A stretch of DNA of 35,619 bases from JBBRXJ01 sp038248505 (GCA_038248505.1 JBBRXJ010000033.1:1-35619); one strand, 5' to 3'. Shown: positions 1 to 8,380, counted from the stretch's first letter. Notes: generated from the sequence alone by a model not told the origin. Translations and numbers: made by a program.

Positions 1-1
1 G

Positions 2-142
2 AAAAGAAATTTTCTTGGAATATATCACAAGATTAAAGGAATGTACCTTCAGAATTATCTCGATGAATTTGCATATAGATTAAATCGCAGACATCGACGT
101 GATATCTTTGATAGACTGATAGTTGCGAGTATCTTATTTTAA
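2..142 (+). CDS. C-terminal fragment of an IS1595/ISXO2-like transposase (cut by window start)
   Basis: The plus-strand frame is open from the first bases to a TAA at 140-142 and encodes about 46 residues. They contain YLQNYLDEFAYRLNRRHRRD, followed by IFDRL. The pattern 'YLQxYLDEFxFRxNRR' close to the C-terminus is what I know from DDE transposases of the IS1595 (ISXO2-like) family, where it follows the last catalytic acidic residue. The catalytic core lies left of the window, so intactness cannot be judged. No terminal inverted repeat could be identified between the stop codon and the terminator at 266-300. The family call rests on this one motif. Confidence 0.7.
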   Translation, partial: KRNFLGIYHKIKGMYLQNYLDEFAYRLNRRHRRDIFDRLIVASILF

Positions 143-265
143 GTGTACAAATATGCAGAATCAATAAATTATACAACAGAAAATTATTTGGATTATAATT
201 ATTTCTTACCGTGAATTGAAGAATTACATCGCCCCAGCGAATGCATAAATCAGATTTAAGAAAGT

Positions 266-300
266 ATAAAAAAATCCAGTTCATCACTGGGTTTTTTTAT
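266..300. terminator. Bidirectional intrinsic terminator between the IS fragment and rny
   Basis: A perfect 5-bp stem (CCAGT 276-280, ACTGG 286-290) has a 5-nt loop. It is flanked by seven A (268-274) and seven T (292-298), which extend the stem through a T-G pair. Each strand therefore reads as a hairpin followed by a U-run. It lies 5 nt beyond the rny stop codon and would end the rny transcript on the minus strand. On the plus strand it would stop readthrough from the transposase. Confidence 0.8.
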
Positions 301-304
301 ACTT

Positions 305-1867
305 TTATTTTGCATAGCTAACTGCTCGTGTCTCTCGTATCACGGTAACTTTTATTTGTCCCGGATAGGTCATTTCATTCTGTATCTTTTCAGAGATATC
401 AAATGCGAGTTTCTCAGAATCTTGATCGCTAATTTTTTCGCTACCAACGATCACTCGAAGCTCACGACCTGCTTGTATTGCATACGTTTTTAAAACCCCA
501 GGGTAGGATAATGCAAGTGCTTCTAAATCGTTGAGTCGTTTAATATACGCTTGTACTACTTCACGGCGTGCACCCGGACGAGATCCTGAAATTGCATCAC
601 AAACTTGAACAATAGGGGAGATCAAACTTGTCATTTCTACATCTTCGTGATGTGAGCCAATGGCATTCACTATATCAGCACTCTCTTTATATTTTTCAGC
701 AAGCTTCATTCCTATGAGAGCATGTCCTAATTCTGGCTGATCATCTGGTACTTTTCCAATATCATGAAGTAAGCCAGCTCTCTTAGCATTTTTAGCATTT
801 AAGCCTAATTCTGCTGCCATTATTGAGCAAAGGTTAGCTACTTCACGTGAGTGTTGAAGTAAATTCTGACCATACGATGAACGATATTTCATCTTACCTA
901 TCAGTCGAATTAATTCAGGATGTAAGCCATGAACACCCATGTCAATGGTCGTTCTTTTACCTGTTTCAATAATTTCTTCTTCTACTAATTTCTTCATTTT
1001 CTCTACTACTTCTTCAATACGGGCTGGATGAATGCGGCCATCGGTAACTAATTGATGCAATGATAAACGTGCAATTTCGCGTTTTACCGGATCGAATCCT
1101 GAAAGAATAATAGCTTCGGGGGTATCATCAACAACGATTTCAATACCAGTTGCTGCTTCTAGAGCGCGAATATTACGTCCTTCACGACCAATAATACGAC
1201 CCTTAATTTCATCATTATCTATATTAAAAACAGTTACTGCATTCTCAATAGCAGTTTCGGTGGCTACACGTTGTACTGTTTGAAGAACGATGCGCTTTGC
1301 TTCTTTGGTAGCAGTCATTTTTGCTTCGTCCATGATTTCATTTATTGAAGACATGGCTTGCGTTTTTGCAATATCCTTTAGTGATTCTATAAGTTGTGTT
1401 TTGGCTTCTTCGCCTGATAAGCCTGAAATGGTTTCAAGTTGTCTAACTTGTTGTTGATGGAGTTTTTCAAGCTCCTCTTTTTTGCGCTCGTTAATTTCTA
1501 ATTGGTTCTGAAGATTTTCTTTTGCAACTTCCATCTCCTTTTTCTTGCGCTCAGCCTCGTCAATTTTTTGAGTAAGAACGGTTTCTTTTTGTTTAATTCT
1601 ATTCTCAGCAACAGCTACTTTATTGTTGCGTTCATTAATGTGTTGTTCGTGTTCTGTTTTGAGCTGAAAAAACTTTTCCTTGGCTTGCAGTATTCTTTCA
1701 TTTTTAGTGGCCTCTGCCTTTATTTCGGCTTCTTTTAGTAGGTTTTCCTTTTTTCCTTTTAGTAAGAAATTCCATAGAATATAAGATAGAATTGCACCAA
1801 TAACGAAAGCTCCTGCACCTATGATATAGGGTGTTGTTAACACTGATATTGATTGAAGTAAATTCAT
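305..1867 (-). CDS. rny: Ribonuclease Y
   Basis: RNase Y is a membrane-anchored endoribonuclease that starts mRNA decay. The 520-residue product has the family's full layout and usual length. It begins with an N-terminal membrane helix (about residues 12-36) and a long Lys/Glu-rich coiled coil (about 40-145). A KH domain with the GRIIGREGRNIRA loop follows at 223-235. The HD phosphohydrolase domain carries the metal-binding pair H368-D369 in LLHDIGK, with another conserved His at 339 and HHED near 406. The ATG at 1865-1867 places the anchor directly at the N-terminus. The gene is the last of a minus-strand run behind zapA and the 6S-like RNA, and it ends 5 nt before a strong terminator. No frame damage is visible. 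Confidence 0.97.
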   Translation of the reverse strand: MNLLQSISVLTTPYIIGAGAFVIGAILSYILWNFLLKGKKENLLKEAEIKAEATKNERILQAKEKFFQLKTEHEQHINERNNKVAVAENRIKQKETVLTQKIDEAERKKKEMEVAKENLQNQLEINERKKEELEKLHQQQVRQLETISGLSGEEAKTQLIESLKDIAKTQAMSSINEIMDEAKMTATKEAKRIVLQTVQRVATETAIENAVTVFNIDNDEIKGRIIGREGRNIRALEAATGIEIVVDDTPEAIILSGFDPVKREIARLSLHQLVTDGRIHPARIEEVVEKMKKLVEEEIIETGKRTTIDMGVHGLHPELIRLIGKMKYRSSYGQNLLQHSREVANLCSIMAAELGLNAKNAKRAGLLHDIGKVPDDQPELGHALIGMKLAEKYKESADIVNAIGSHHEDVEMTSLISPIVQVCDAISGSRPGARREVVQAYIKRLNDLEALALSYPGVLKTYAIQAGRELRVIVGSEKISDQDSEKLAFDISEKIQNEMTYPGQIKVTVIRETRAVSYAK

Positions 1868-1956
1868 AAGAGTATGAGTTATAGTTATATATTGAGTTTA
1901 AATTACATAAATTATAAAAGCTAATTTAATAGCATCCTGTTAAATACAAATAAAGA

Positions 1957-2146
1957 ACCCGCATCATTAACCACAGCCTTTGAAAACTCCATAAAATATT
2001 ATGGATGGAGACGCCATACTGTTTCGAACTTCCACTGTCACACGAATGTGAGCCACGAATGGCTGAGGCCTGTCCTACGCTCTATGAGACGCACCCCAAT
2101 TGTTTTTAATGTCGAGTTTCCAAACGATTGAAGAAATAATGCGGGT
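1957..2146 (-). ncRNA. ssrS: Probable 6S RNA (zapA-rny intergenic structured RNA)
   Basis: 6S RNA sequesters RNA polymerase holoenzyme by mimicking an open promoter. Here about 190 nt between zapA and rny fold into one long closed arm. The ends pair (1957-1964 ACCCGCAT with 2139-2146 ATGCGGGT), and an inner stem joins 1979-1989 to 2114-2124 with one mismatch. A small hairpin CCATAA/TTATGG (1989-2004) sits in the position of the central bubble. Two short hairpins lie near the tip (2039-2050 and 2051-2064), with loops that read UUCG on the minus strand. Linkage to zapA and the length are classic for ssrS. Strand is chosen from the neighbouring genes and the UUCG loops. It begins 24 nt after zapA and may be processed from that transcript. 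The exact 5' and 3' ends are uncertain, and another RNA class is possible. Confidence 0.65.
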
Positions 2147-2170
2147 AAAATTTTTATAAAGAACGTTTTT

Positions 2171-2467
2171 TTACTCTTCAGTTTTAATAAATTGCCCAAG
2201 CTCAACATTTAGATCGCTTAAGCTTTTCATCATTTCAGTAATATCTTGTTTATTCTCATCCTCAATGGATCTGGTTACAAATTGTAAAGCCGCCATTGCT
2301 AAAAAATCTTGAGTATCCTTATCTGTATAATGTTGCTTGTATTGCAACACTTTCTCATTGATCATTTTAGCTGCTCTTCTAATTTTCTCCTCGTCCTCCC
2401 TGTCTATCCGTAAAGGATAATATCTGTCGGCTACATTTACTTTTATTGACAGTTTATTATCTTCCAT
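2171..2467 (-). CDS. zapA: Cell division protein ZapA
   Basis: ZapA binds and bundles FtsZ filaments at the division ring. The product has 98 residues, the usual size. It opens with a short beta strand region (LSIKVNVADRYYPLRI) followed by the conserved segment EEKIRRAAKMINEKV and the DFLAMAAL region. It ends in a helix suited to coiled-coil dimerisation, which is the ZapA family pattern. The gene starts 9 nt after a small coiled-coil gene and is followed by the 6S-like RNA and rny. The zapA-6S linkage is also known from proteobacteria. Confidence 0.93.
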   Translation of the reverse strand: MEDNKLSIKVNVADRYYPLRIDREDEEKIRRAAKMINEKVLQYKQHYTDKDTQDFLAMAALQFVTRSIEDENKQDITEMMKSLSDLNVELGQFIKTEE

Positions 2468-2476
2468 TATTACCTT

Positions 2477-2770
2477 TTAACTGTTTAGTAGAGCAATACA
2501 TTTGTCAATTTCCCGCACTAACTTTAATAATTTGTTTTTTGCTTCGTCTGAATTTTCTCCTCCAACGGATAAATTCTTGGCTATCATTAAATTATTTATT
2601 TTTTCTTCTAATAACTTGGTCTTAATCTTTTGATTGTCAATTTCATTGATTAATTCTAGGTTTTTTATCTCCAATTTGACCCGTTCTTTTTTCAATCCCT
2701 CATACATTGAAATAATACTTTCAATCTTATGAGATAAGTCCTTGATTATTTCATTGTTATGATCACTCAT
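2477..2770 (-). CDS. Small coiled-coil protein encoded ahead of zapA (ZapB-like in shape)
   Basis: The 97-residue product is almost entirely helical and charged. Leu/Ile heptads run from about residue 5 to 65, a short Gly/Ser-Val-Gly break follows, and a final Leu-rich helix ends the protein. It has no signal peptide or membrane segment. I chose the ATG at 2768-2770 (MSDHNNEI). The frame stays open 18 nt further to a GTG at 2786-2788, but that GTG overlaps a good -7 promoter box. Its place directly before zapA, with a 9-nt gap, suggests a division role similar to the coiled-coil ZapB. I infer this from context and shape only and see no sequence signature. Confidence 0.75.
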   Translation of the reverse strand: MSDHNNEIIKDLSHKIESIISMYEGLKKERVKLEIKNLELINEIDNQKIKTKLLEEKINNLMIAKNLSVGGENSDEAKNKLLKLVREIDKCIALLNS

Positions 2771-2787
2771 ATTTCTTTTAGCTCTCA

Positions 2788-2795
2788 CAAAGTTA
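2788..2795 (-). promoter_or_regulatory. Bacteroidota -7 promoter box for the coiled-coil/zapA/6S/rny unit
   Basis: On the minus strand these bases read TAACTTTG, a perfect match to the Bacteroidota sigma-ABfr -7 consensus TAnnTTTG. They lie 17 nt before the ATG at 2770. A TTTG (plus-strand CAAA at 2821-2824) lies 25 nt upstream, a longer spacing than usual for the -33 element. The box predicts a very short leader for the unit. Confidence 0.5.
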
Positions 2796-2935
2796 ACAAT
2801 TTAAATATCATTATGCAACACAAAAAAAACAATGAGGCCATTAGCACTAAGTGAAATTAGTATACTTTTATAATCTCATTTAAATCCTGTTTTTAAGCGA
2901 CTTTAATGTACAGACTTACATGAGAATACCATTTG

Positions 2936-2962
2936 ATTGGATAAATATGCATGTAATCCAAT
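2936..2962. repeat. Inverted repeat upstream of the M23 peptidase gene
   Basis: ATTGGAT (2936-2942) and ATCCAAT (2956-2962) form a perfect 7-bp inverted repeat around a 13-nt spacer. The spacer contains the palindrome ATGCAT, and a second ATGCAT follows at 2965-2970. It lies 52 nt before the chosen peptidase start. It could be an operator or a 5'-UTR hairpin. The region is AT-rich, so chance is also possible. Confidence 0.35.
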
Positions 2963-3014
2963 TATATGCATATATTTCAGAATAGGTTCAATTATAAAAA
3001 ATAGATATTATTGG

Positions 3015-4742
3015 ATGAAAAAAATAAAATTAAATACCTTTTTGCTCGAGTTATTGATTCTTACAATTACAATCGTAAATACTTCTGCTCAAACTAATCG
3101 TTACTGTGCACCGCTTGATGATAAGTTATTCCTTTCAGCAACCTTCGGAGAGCTTCGAACGGATCATTTTCATCTAGGGATAGATTTTAAGACAGGTGGT
3201 GAAACAGGTAAAAATATTTATTGTATTAATGATGGCTTCGTTTCTCGTATTAGAGTTAGTACCGGAGGTTATGGTAATGCCCTATTTGTTCAACATCCAG
3301 ATGGATATACATCTGTTTATGGTCATCTTCAGGAATATAAAGGGACTATTGCAGATTTCGTTAAAAACTACCAGTATTCAAAAGAGACACACACCTTTGA
3401 AATTTTTTTAAAACCAAATGACCTTCAAGTAAAAAAGGGTCAAGTGATTGCTTTGTCCGGAAATTCTGGCTATTCTTTCGGTCCTCATCTTCATTTTGAA
3501 ATGCGAATTACGAGCACGCAGGATCCCTTGAATGTTATGCAGTTCGGTTATGACATCAAAGATAATGTCGCTCCTAAATTATTAAATCTAGCTATTTATC
3601 CAATGAATGATACCAGTTTGGTAATGAGCTCATGTAAAAAAGTAATTTTGGCGCTTGAGAAAATTGGAAATAAGTATCAAATACAAAATAAAGAACCTTT
3701 AGTGGTGTATGGTCAAGTTGGTATTGGTATTGAAGCGTATGATTATTTATCAGAAACTAATAATCGCTGTGGTGTATATTCAATTGAGATGTTACGTGAC
3801 TCAAATCGTGTTTTTTATTTCGAATTAAACAGGGTGCCATATTCTGAATCGCGCTATGTTAATAGTTTCATTGATTATGAAGATAAAATGATAAATCAGC
3901 GTTATATTCAAAAAATATTTATTGATCCCAATAATCAATTATCAATTTATAAAGATGTTTTTAATAACGGAATCCTCGCTTTTGCAAACAACGTAAATGA
4001 TACTGTTTTATTGAAAATAAAAGATACTTATGGTAATGAGTCTTATTTAGATTTTGAATTATTTGGAAAAAAACATAATTTAATTAATCCTTGTCCTTTT
4101 GATTCATTAGCAATAAATGTAAAGTGGAATAAAAATTTCACTTTAACTTTAGAGGGTATGAATTTGACAATACCATCAGGGGCTCTATACAAAGATGCTG
4201 ATTTAATCTTTAGATCCGAAACTCCATGTGTTGGTTGTCTATCACCAGTGTATGCAATACATAATAAAAATGTCCCTCTGCATCGTAGTTATCAAATGTC
4301 AATTAAAACAAATTTCGAGCTTAAACCTGAATTGCGCAACAAGCTTTTTATTGCTGCTATTTCTCCGGAGAATACCATGATGTCTTATGGTGGAAACTAT
4401 AAGCGTAATGTAATAACTGGAAAATTTCTTCAATTCGGAAAATTTTCGGTGGGTATTGATACGGTTTCTCCGATTGTAATTCCACTTGGTATATATGAGG
4501 GTAAAAATTTATCAAAGGAAAATAGATTGCGATTTCGTATAAAAGATGAATTATCGGGAATTGCTGCATATAATGGTTATATTGATAATCAATGGGTATT
4601 ATTTGAGTATGACCTAAAGGAGAATTTACTCAGCTATAGATTTGATGCTAAAGTGAGTAAAGATAAAATGCATAATCTTGATTTATTTGTTTCGGATGAT
4701 CGTGATAATTTAACTGTATATCACATGAAATTTTTTTATTAG
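3015..4742 (+). CDS. M23-family metallopeptidase, secreted, with a long C-terminal extension
   Basis: M23 (LytM-type) enzymes cleave peptide cross-links in peptidoglycan, although some members only regulate amidases. I start at the ATG at 3015 because MKKIKLNTF followed by a hydrophobic stretch and TSAQ makes a signal peptide. The open frame upstream starts only with a rare TTG and lacks such a signal. In the 575-residue product, H53 and D57 in HFHLGID, H104 in YGH, and H158 and H160 in GPHLHFEMR are the expected zinc and catalytic residues, so the site looks intact. After about residue 175 comes some 400 residues of beta-rich sequence that I cannot assign, probably Ig-like modules. anmK follows 23 nt later, which fits a shared role in wall turnover and recycling. 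Confidence 0.9.
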   Translation: MKKIKLNTFLLELLILTITIVNTSAQTNRYCAPLDDKLFLSATFGELRTDHFHLGIDFKTGGETGKNIYCINDGFVSRIRVSTGGYGNALFVQHPDGYTSVYGHLQEYKGTIADFVKNYQYSKETHTFEIFLKPNDLQVKKGQVIALSGNSGYSFGPHLHFEMRITSTQDPLNVMQFGYDIKDNVAPKLLNLAIYPMNDTSLVMSSCKKVILALEKIGNKYQIQNKEPLVVYGQVGIGIEAYDYLSETNNRCGVYSIEMLRDSNRVFYFELNRVPYSESRYVNSFIDYEDKMINQRYIQKIFIDPNNQLSIYKDVFNNGILAFANNVNDTVLLKIKDTYGNESYLDFELFGKKHNLINPCPFDSLAINVKWNKNFTLTLEGMNLTIPSGALYKDADLIFRSETPCVGCLSPVYAIHNKNVPLHRSYQMSIKTNFELKPELRNKLFIAAISPENTMMSYGGNYKRNVITGKFLQFGKFSVGIDTVSPIVIPLGIYEGKNLSKENRLRFRIKDELSGIAAYNGYIDNQWVLFEYDLKENLLSYRFDAKVSKDKMHNLDLFVSDDRDNLTVYHMKFFY

Positions 4743-4765
4743 AAACGAAAAACCCAATATATAGT

Positions 4766-5833
4766 ATGATTAAACAAAGTGAATGTAAAAATGTGCTTGG
4801 CATTATGTCAGGAACTTCTCTTGACGGGCTTGATCTAGCATTGTGTGAATTCATTCGAAAAGGGAAGCGAATAGATTATAATATTGTTGCTGCCGAAACG
4901 CTTCCATATACAGCAGAATGGCAAAAAACTTTGGCCAATGCTCACACATTAAGTGGCTGGGAGTTAACATGGCTTGACCGTGAGTATGCAAAATTTACCG
5001 CTGAGGCTGTGAATTCTTTTATTGCACGTCATAATTTAAAAGTTGATTTAATTTCCTCCCATGGCCATACCATTTTCCATCGACCTGATAAAGGAGTGAC
5101 ATTGCAAATTGGCAATGGAAATGTTATTTCAGCCTTAACAGGGATTTCTGTTGTTAGTGATTTCAGAACAGGTGATGTGGCTCTTGGAGGGCAGGGAGCT
5201 CCCCTTGTTCCTATTGGTGATGAGATGCTTTTTGGTGATTATGATTTCTGTCTCAATTTAGGGGGCTTTGCAAATATCTCTTATAATCAAGACGGGAAAA
5301 GAATTGCCTACGATATTTGTCCTGTTAATATTGTTATAAATCATTTGATGCAATTAATTGACCAACCGTTAGATCGTAATGGTGAGTTAGGTCGAACGGG
5401 CCAAGTACTCCCATTTGTTCTAAATAAATTAAATTCACTTGAGTATTATCAGAAACAGTATCCTAAATCACTAGGCAGGGAGTGGCTTGCTTCAGAATTT
5501 CTACCAATTATTAACAAGGTGGATGCAAAAATAGAAGATAAACTAAGAACTGTATATGAACATATTGCAATGCAAATTGCACTTACAGTCGAGGGAAGCC
5601 CAATGGGCAAAGGTATTTTTTTGTCAGGTGGGGGAGCATATAATGATTTTTTGCATGAATTAATTAGTGCTAAAGCTCGTCATGCAATTATTATACCGGA
5701 ACATTTAATTATTGAGTTTAAAGAAGCTCTCATCTTTGCATTATTAGGATATCTAAAAATAAACGGAGAAATAAATTGTCTGTCATCAGTCACTGGAGCT
5801 TCTTTGGATAGTTCGTCTGGTGCGATTTCATAA
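4766..5833 (+). CDS. anmK: Anhydro-N-acetylmuramic acid kinase
   Basis: AnmK phosphorylates and hydrolyses 1,6-anhydro-MurNAc to MurNAc-6-phosphate in cell-wall recycling. The N-terminal phosphate-binding motif GIMSGTSLDGLD is at residues 12-23. Other family motifs are SSHGHTIFHRP, LQIGNGN, VVSDFRTGDVALGGQGAPLVP, NLGGFANIS and LSGGGAYN. Its 355 residues are typical for Bacteroidota members. The gene lies 23 nt after the M23 peptidase gene, so co-transcription and a common wall-turnover role are likely. The 135 nt after its stop, before sppA comes in from the other strand, contain no clear terminator. Confidence 0.97.
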   Translation: MIKQSECKNVLGIMSGTSLDGLDLALCEFIRKGKRIDYNIVAAETLPYTAEWQKTLANAHTLSGWELTWLDREYAKFTAEAVNSFIARHNLKVDLISSHGHTIFHRPDKGVTLQIGNGNVISALTGISVVSDFRTGDVALGGQGAPLVPIGDEMLFGDYDFCLNLGGFANISYNQDGKRIAYDICPVNIVINHLMQLIDQPLDRNGELGRTGQVLPFVLNKLNSLEYYQKQYPKSLGREWLASEFLPIINKVDAKIEDKLRTVYEHIAMQIALTVEGSPMGKGIFLSGGGAYNDFLHELISAKARHAIIIPEHLIIEFKEALIFALLGYLKINGEINCLSSVTGASLDSSSGAIS

Positions 5834-5968
5834 AACATGAGTGATTGTTTTCATTGTTAGAGCACAACTAAATGCCAATTATGCTTGTGTAATTGATGAT
5901 AAAATTATTTAAACAGAGGATTTTTCTATCTCTGCTAAATATGTAATCAATCGAAAATACAATATTTT

Positions 5969-7735
5969 TTAATTCGCATTCACATCAAAAGCCATACGGG
6001 TTTGAATTTTGTCGGCTTTCATGATATTTTTTATGCGTTCAAATTCAATATATTCGGCAGGCAATTGGGAACGTATTATTGAAAGTTTGATCTTATTTTC
6101 TGTTGTATTGAAAACTTGTTCAAGTAAAGTCAATTCTTTTGGATATTCTATCGTCTCATAATTTTTTACATTGGCCATCTCAGCAACTTGTTTAATCGCT
6201 GAGCTTAGTCCTCCAATCTGATCAACTAATCCAATTTCAATAGCATCTATTCCACTAAATATTTGTCCTCTTCCTATCTGATCAATTAATTTTGATGATA
6301 GTCCTCTTCCTTGTGCCACGCGCTCAACAAATGTTTTATAAGTATTGTTAATGCTCGATTGCATGATTATTTTTTCGCCACTGGTCATCGGACGTGACAT
6401 ATTAAAAATATCAGCATAGGTATTTGTTTTAACTCCGTCATAAGTAATACCCAATTTATCATTTAGCAGTTCTTGTATATTTGGAATTAATCCAAAAACA
6501 CCAATAGACCCCGTAATAGTCATTGAATTTGCCATAATAAATTGTGCTGGAGCTGCAATATAATAGCCTCCCGATGCTGCAGCTGATCCCATTGATACAA
6601 TAAATGGTTTTGTTTTGGAAAGCAATGCTGCTTCACGCCAAATAATTTCGGCTGCCTGTGCGCTGCCTCCTCCGCTATTAATACGAAGTACTGCTGCTTT
6701 TATACTGCTGTCATTTCGTATGTCTCGTAATATTTGTGATATGGTTTCTGAACCCATATTGCCATCAGAGGATTCACCAGGGACCATTTCTCCTTCTGCA
6801 AAAATTACAGCTATTTTGTTTGGGGCTTTTGCTAACTCTATTTTATTATTAGTGTATTCATGAATGCTTATAATTTCAATTTTATCTGAAAGTACCCTTC
6901 CGGTTAGTTTATGTAAATTGTTTATTATTTGATCTTTATAACGATACCCATCAATTAGTTTTTTGGAAACTAATTTCTCATTTGGTTCAAGACTTAAACT
7001 ATCGGCTAACTGATCTAAGCTGTCAATAGAAATATTTCTGGTTTCAGAAATCTTTGTGAGCAGGTAGCTCCATGCTGATTGTATGTATTTTGATCTTTGT
7101 CCTGCTGATTCTTCAGTCATTTTTTCTTCGGTAAAGAATTCTATTGCTGATTTGTATTTATTATCAGATCCCTTAAATACTTGCATTGAAATACCTGCCT
7201 TTTTTAGTAATCGCGAGATGAACATGGATTCGCTATTTAATCCATTAAAAAATAATAAGCCACGTGGATTTAAAAATATGCTATCTGCCACAGAAGCAAG
7301 AAAATAACCTTGTTGAGTATAATTGTCGGCATAGGCTAGAATAAATTTACCGCTTTTTTTAAATTCAATTAAACCTTCACGTATCTCATCAATAGTAGGG
7401 TAGGAGGCAATTACAATACCAGCATCTAAATAAATTCCCCTAATTTTCGGATCTCTTGATGCATCTTGTATGTTCTTTAAAAGATCATTCAAGCCAAGAT
7501 TTACCTTCCCTTGAAGTGTATTCATACTGAAATTACTAATTAAGTTATTAGAGGTTCTATCTGTAATTGGATAATCTAAAGTGATATGCATAACTGAATT
7601 ATCATTGATTTGCACACTTTTTTCAGTTGACCCAGCAACGATTGCTAAAATAATTATTAGCATTAAAAATCCAATTATAAAAAAAGAGATTAAAACCCCA
7701 AGAATGGTGGTCAGAAGTGTTTTTATAAAGCTCAT
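5969..7735 (-). CDS. sppA: Signal peptide peptidase SppA, 67K type
   Basis: SppA is a membrane-anchored serine protease with a Ser-Lys dyad that degrades leftover signal peptides. The 588-residue product has an N-terminal membrane helix (about 7-35) and the tandem S49 halves of the long type. The general-base lysine is K195 in DNKYKSAIEFF, and the nucleophile is S388 in GSAAASGGYY. The roughly 190-residue spacing agrees with the E. coli dyad. Both residues are present, so the enzyme should be active. It is divergently transcribed from folK across 70 nt. A box close to the -7 consensus (TACCTTTA on the minus strand, 7763-7770) lies 27 nt before its start. Confidence 0.96.
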   Translation of the reverse strand: MSFIKTLLTTILGVLISFFIIGFLMLIIILAIVAGSTEKSVQINDNSVMHITLDYPITDRTSNNLISNFSMNTLQGKVNLGLNDLLKNIQDASRDPKIRGIYLDAGIVIASYPTIDEIREGLIEFKKSGKFILAYADNYTQQGYFLASVADSIFLNPRGLLFFNGLNSESMFISRLLKKAGISMQVFKGSDNKYKSAIEFFTEEKMTEESAGQRSKYIQSAWSYLLTKISETRNISIDSLDQLADSLSLEPNEKLVSKKLIDGYRYKDQIINNLHKLTGRVLSDKIEIISIHEYTNNKIELAKAPNKIAVIFAEGEMVPGESSDGNMGSETISQILRDIRNDSSIKAAVLRINSGGGSAQAAEIIWREAALLSKTKPFIVSMGSAAASGGYYIAAPAQFIMANSMTITGSIGVFGLIPNIQELLNDKLGITYDGVKTNTYADIFNMSRPMTSGEKIIMQSSINNTYKTFVERVAQGRGLSSKLIDQIGRGQIFSGIDAIEIGLVDQIGGLSSAIKQVAEMANVKNYETIEYPKELTLLEQVFNTTENKIKLSIIRSQLPAEYIEFERIKNIMKADKIQTRMAFDVNAN

Positions 7736-7805
7736 AAAAAAATATTAATAGTTTATACTTTATAAAGGTAGCTTTTTTTACCTTAGTGCAATAAGATTTT
7801 GTGAT

Positions 7806-8294
7806 ATGACCGAAGTTTATTTATCCATAGGAAGCAATATGGGCGATCGAAAAAAACAGTTAGACCACGCCTTGTCTTTAATCAACAAGGAATTAGGAGA
7901 GGTAAGATGTATTTCGGCAGTTTATGAGTCTGAACCATGGGGATTCATTTCTGATTCCAATTTTCTTAACCAAGTGTTAATGATTGCTTGTAACGTATCT
8001 CCATCAGATTTACTATTAAGAATATTAAATATTGAGAAAATGATGGGACGTGTTAGGCAAGGGAATTTCTATACGTCGCGACCAATAGATATTGACATTC
8101 TTTACTATGGATCTATGATCATTGACTTCCAAAACCTGCAAATTCCGCACCCGCATTTAGCGAATAGACGTTTTGTTGTTGAGCCATTATGCGATATTGC
8201 ACCAGACTTTATACATCCTATTCTGAACATGACCAATAGAAAATTACTTACGAATTGCTTTGACACCGCCATCCTCACAAAGATTAATCCTTAG
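7806..8294 (+). CDS. folK: 2-amino-4-hydroxy-6-hydroxymethyldihydropteridine pyrophosphokinase (HPPK)
   Basis: HPPK transfers pyrophosphate from ATP to 6-hydroxymethyl-dihydropterin in folate synthesis. The 162-residue protein starts with YLSIGSNMGDRKKQL and has ESEPWGF, GRVRQG and the catalytic RPIDIDIL motif at 92-99. The two Mg-binding Asp residues are D95 and D97. HPHLANRRFVVEPLCDIAP follows. Size and motifs are standard for a single-domain FolK. It stands alone between divergent sppA and the separately promoted mtaB. Confidence 0.96.
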   Translation: MTEVYLSIGSNMGDRKKQLDHALSLINKELGEVRCISAVYESEPWGFISDSNFLNQVLMIACNVSPSDLLLRILNIEKMMGRVRQGNFYTSRPIDIDILYYGSMIIDFQNLQIPHPHLANRRFVVEPLCDIAPDFIHPILNMTNRKLLTNCFDTAILTKINP

Positions 8295-8329
8295 CTTCAT
8301 AACCATACTATTTGTTATGTTTTCTTTTT

Positions 8330-8364
8330 TTTGATTCAAATTAATAACATATTGTGTACCTTTG
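8330..8364 (+). promoter_or_regulatory. Bacteroidota-type promoter of the mtaB operon
   Basis: TACCTTTG at 8357-8364 is a perfect TAnnTTTG -7 box. TTTG at 8330-8333 can serve as the -33 element, with a 23-nt spacer at the upper end of the usual range. The box ends 16 nt before the mtaB ATG and predicts transcription starting around 8370. This would drive mtaB, the suhB-type gene and probably the two envelope genes after them. Confidence 0.6.
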
Positions 8365-8380
8365 AATATTATTTAATTAG

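Noticed and set aside
33..287. An 84-codon reading frame on the minus strand left of rny
   Set aside because: It overlaps the transposase fragment and its first codons lie in the bidirectional terminator. Composition is not protein-like.
2937..3014. N-terminal extension of the M23 peptidase by 26 codons
   Set aside because: It would start with TTG and put 26 extra residues before a clear signal peptide. ATG at 3015 is better.
5834..5968. Terminator between convergent anmK and sppA
   Set aside because: Only weak hairpins of 5-6 bp without a proper U-run are visible.
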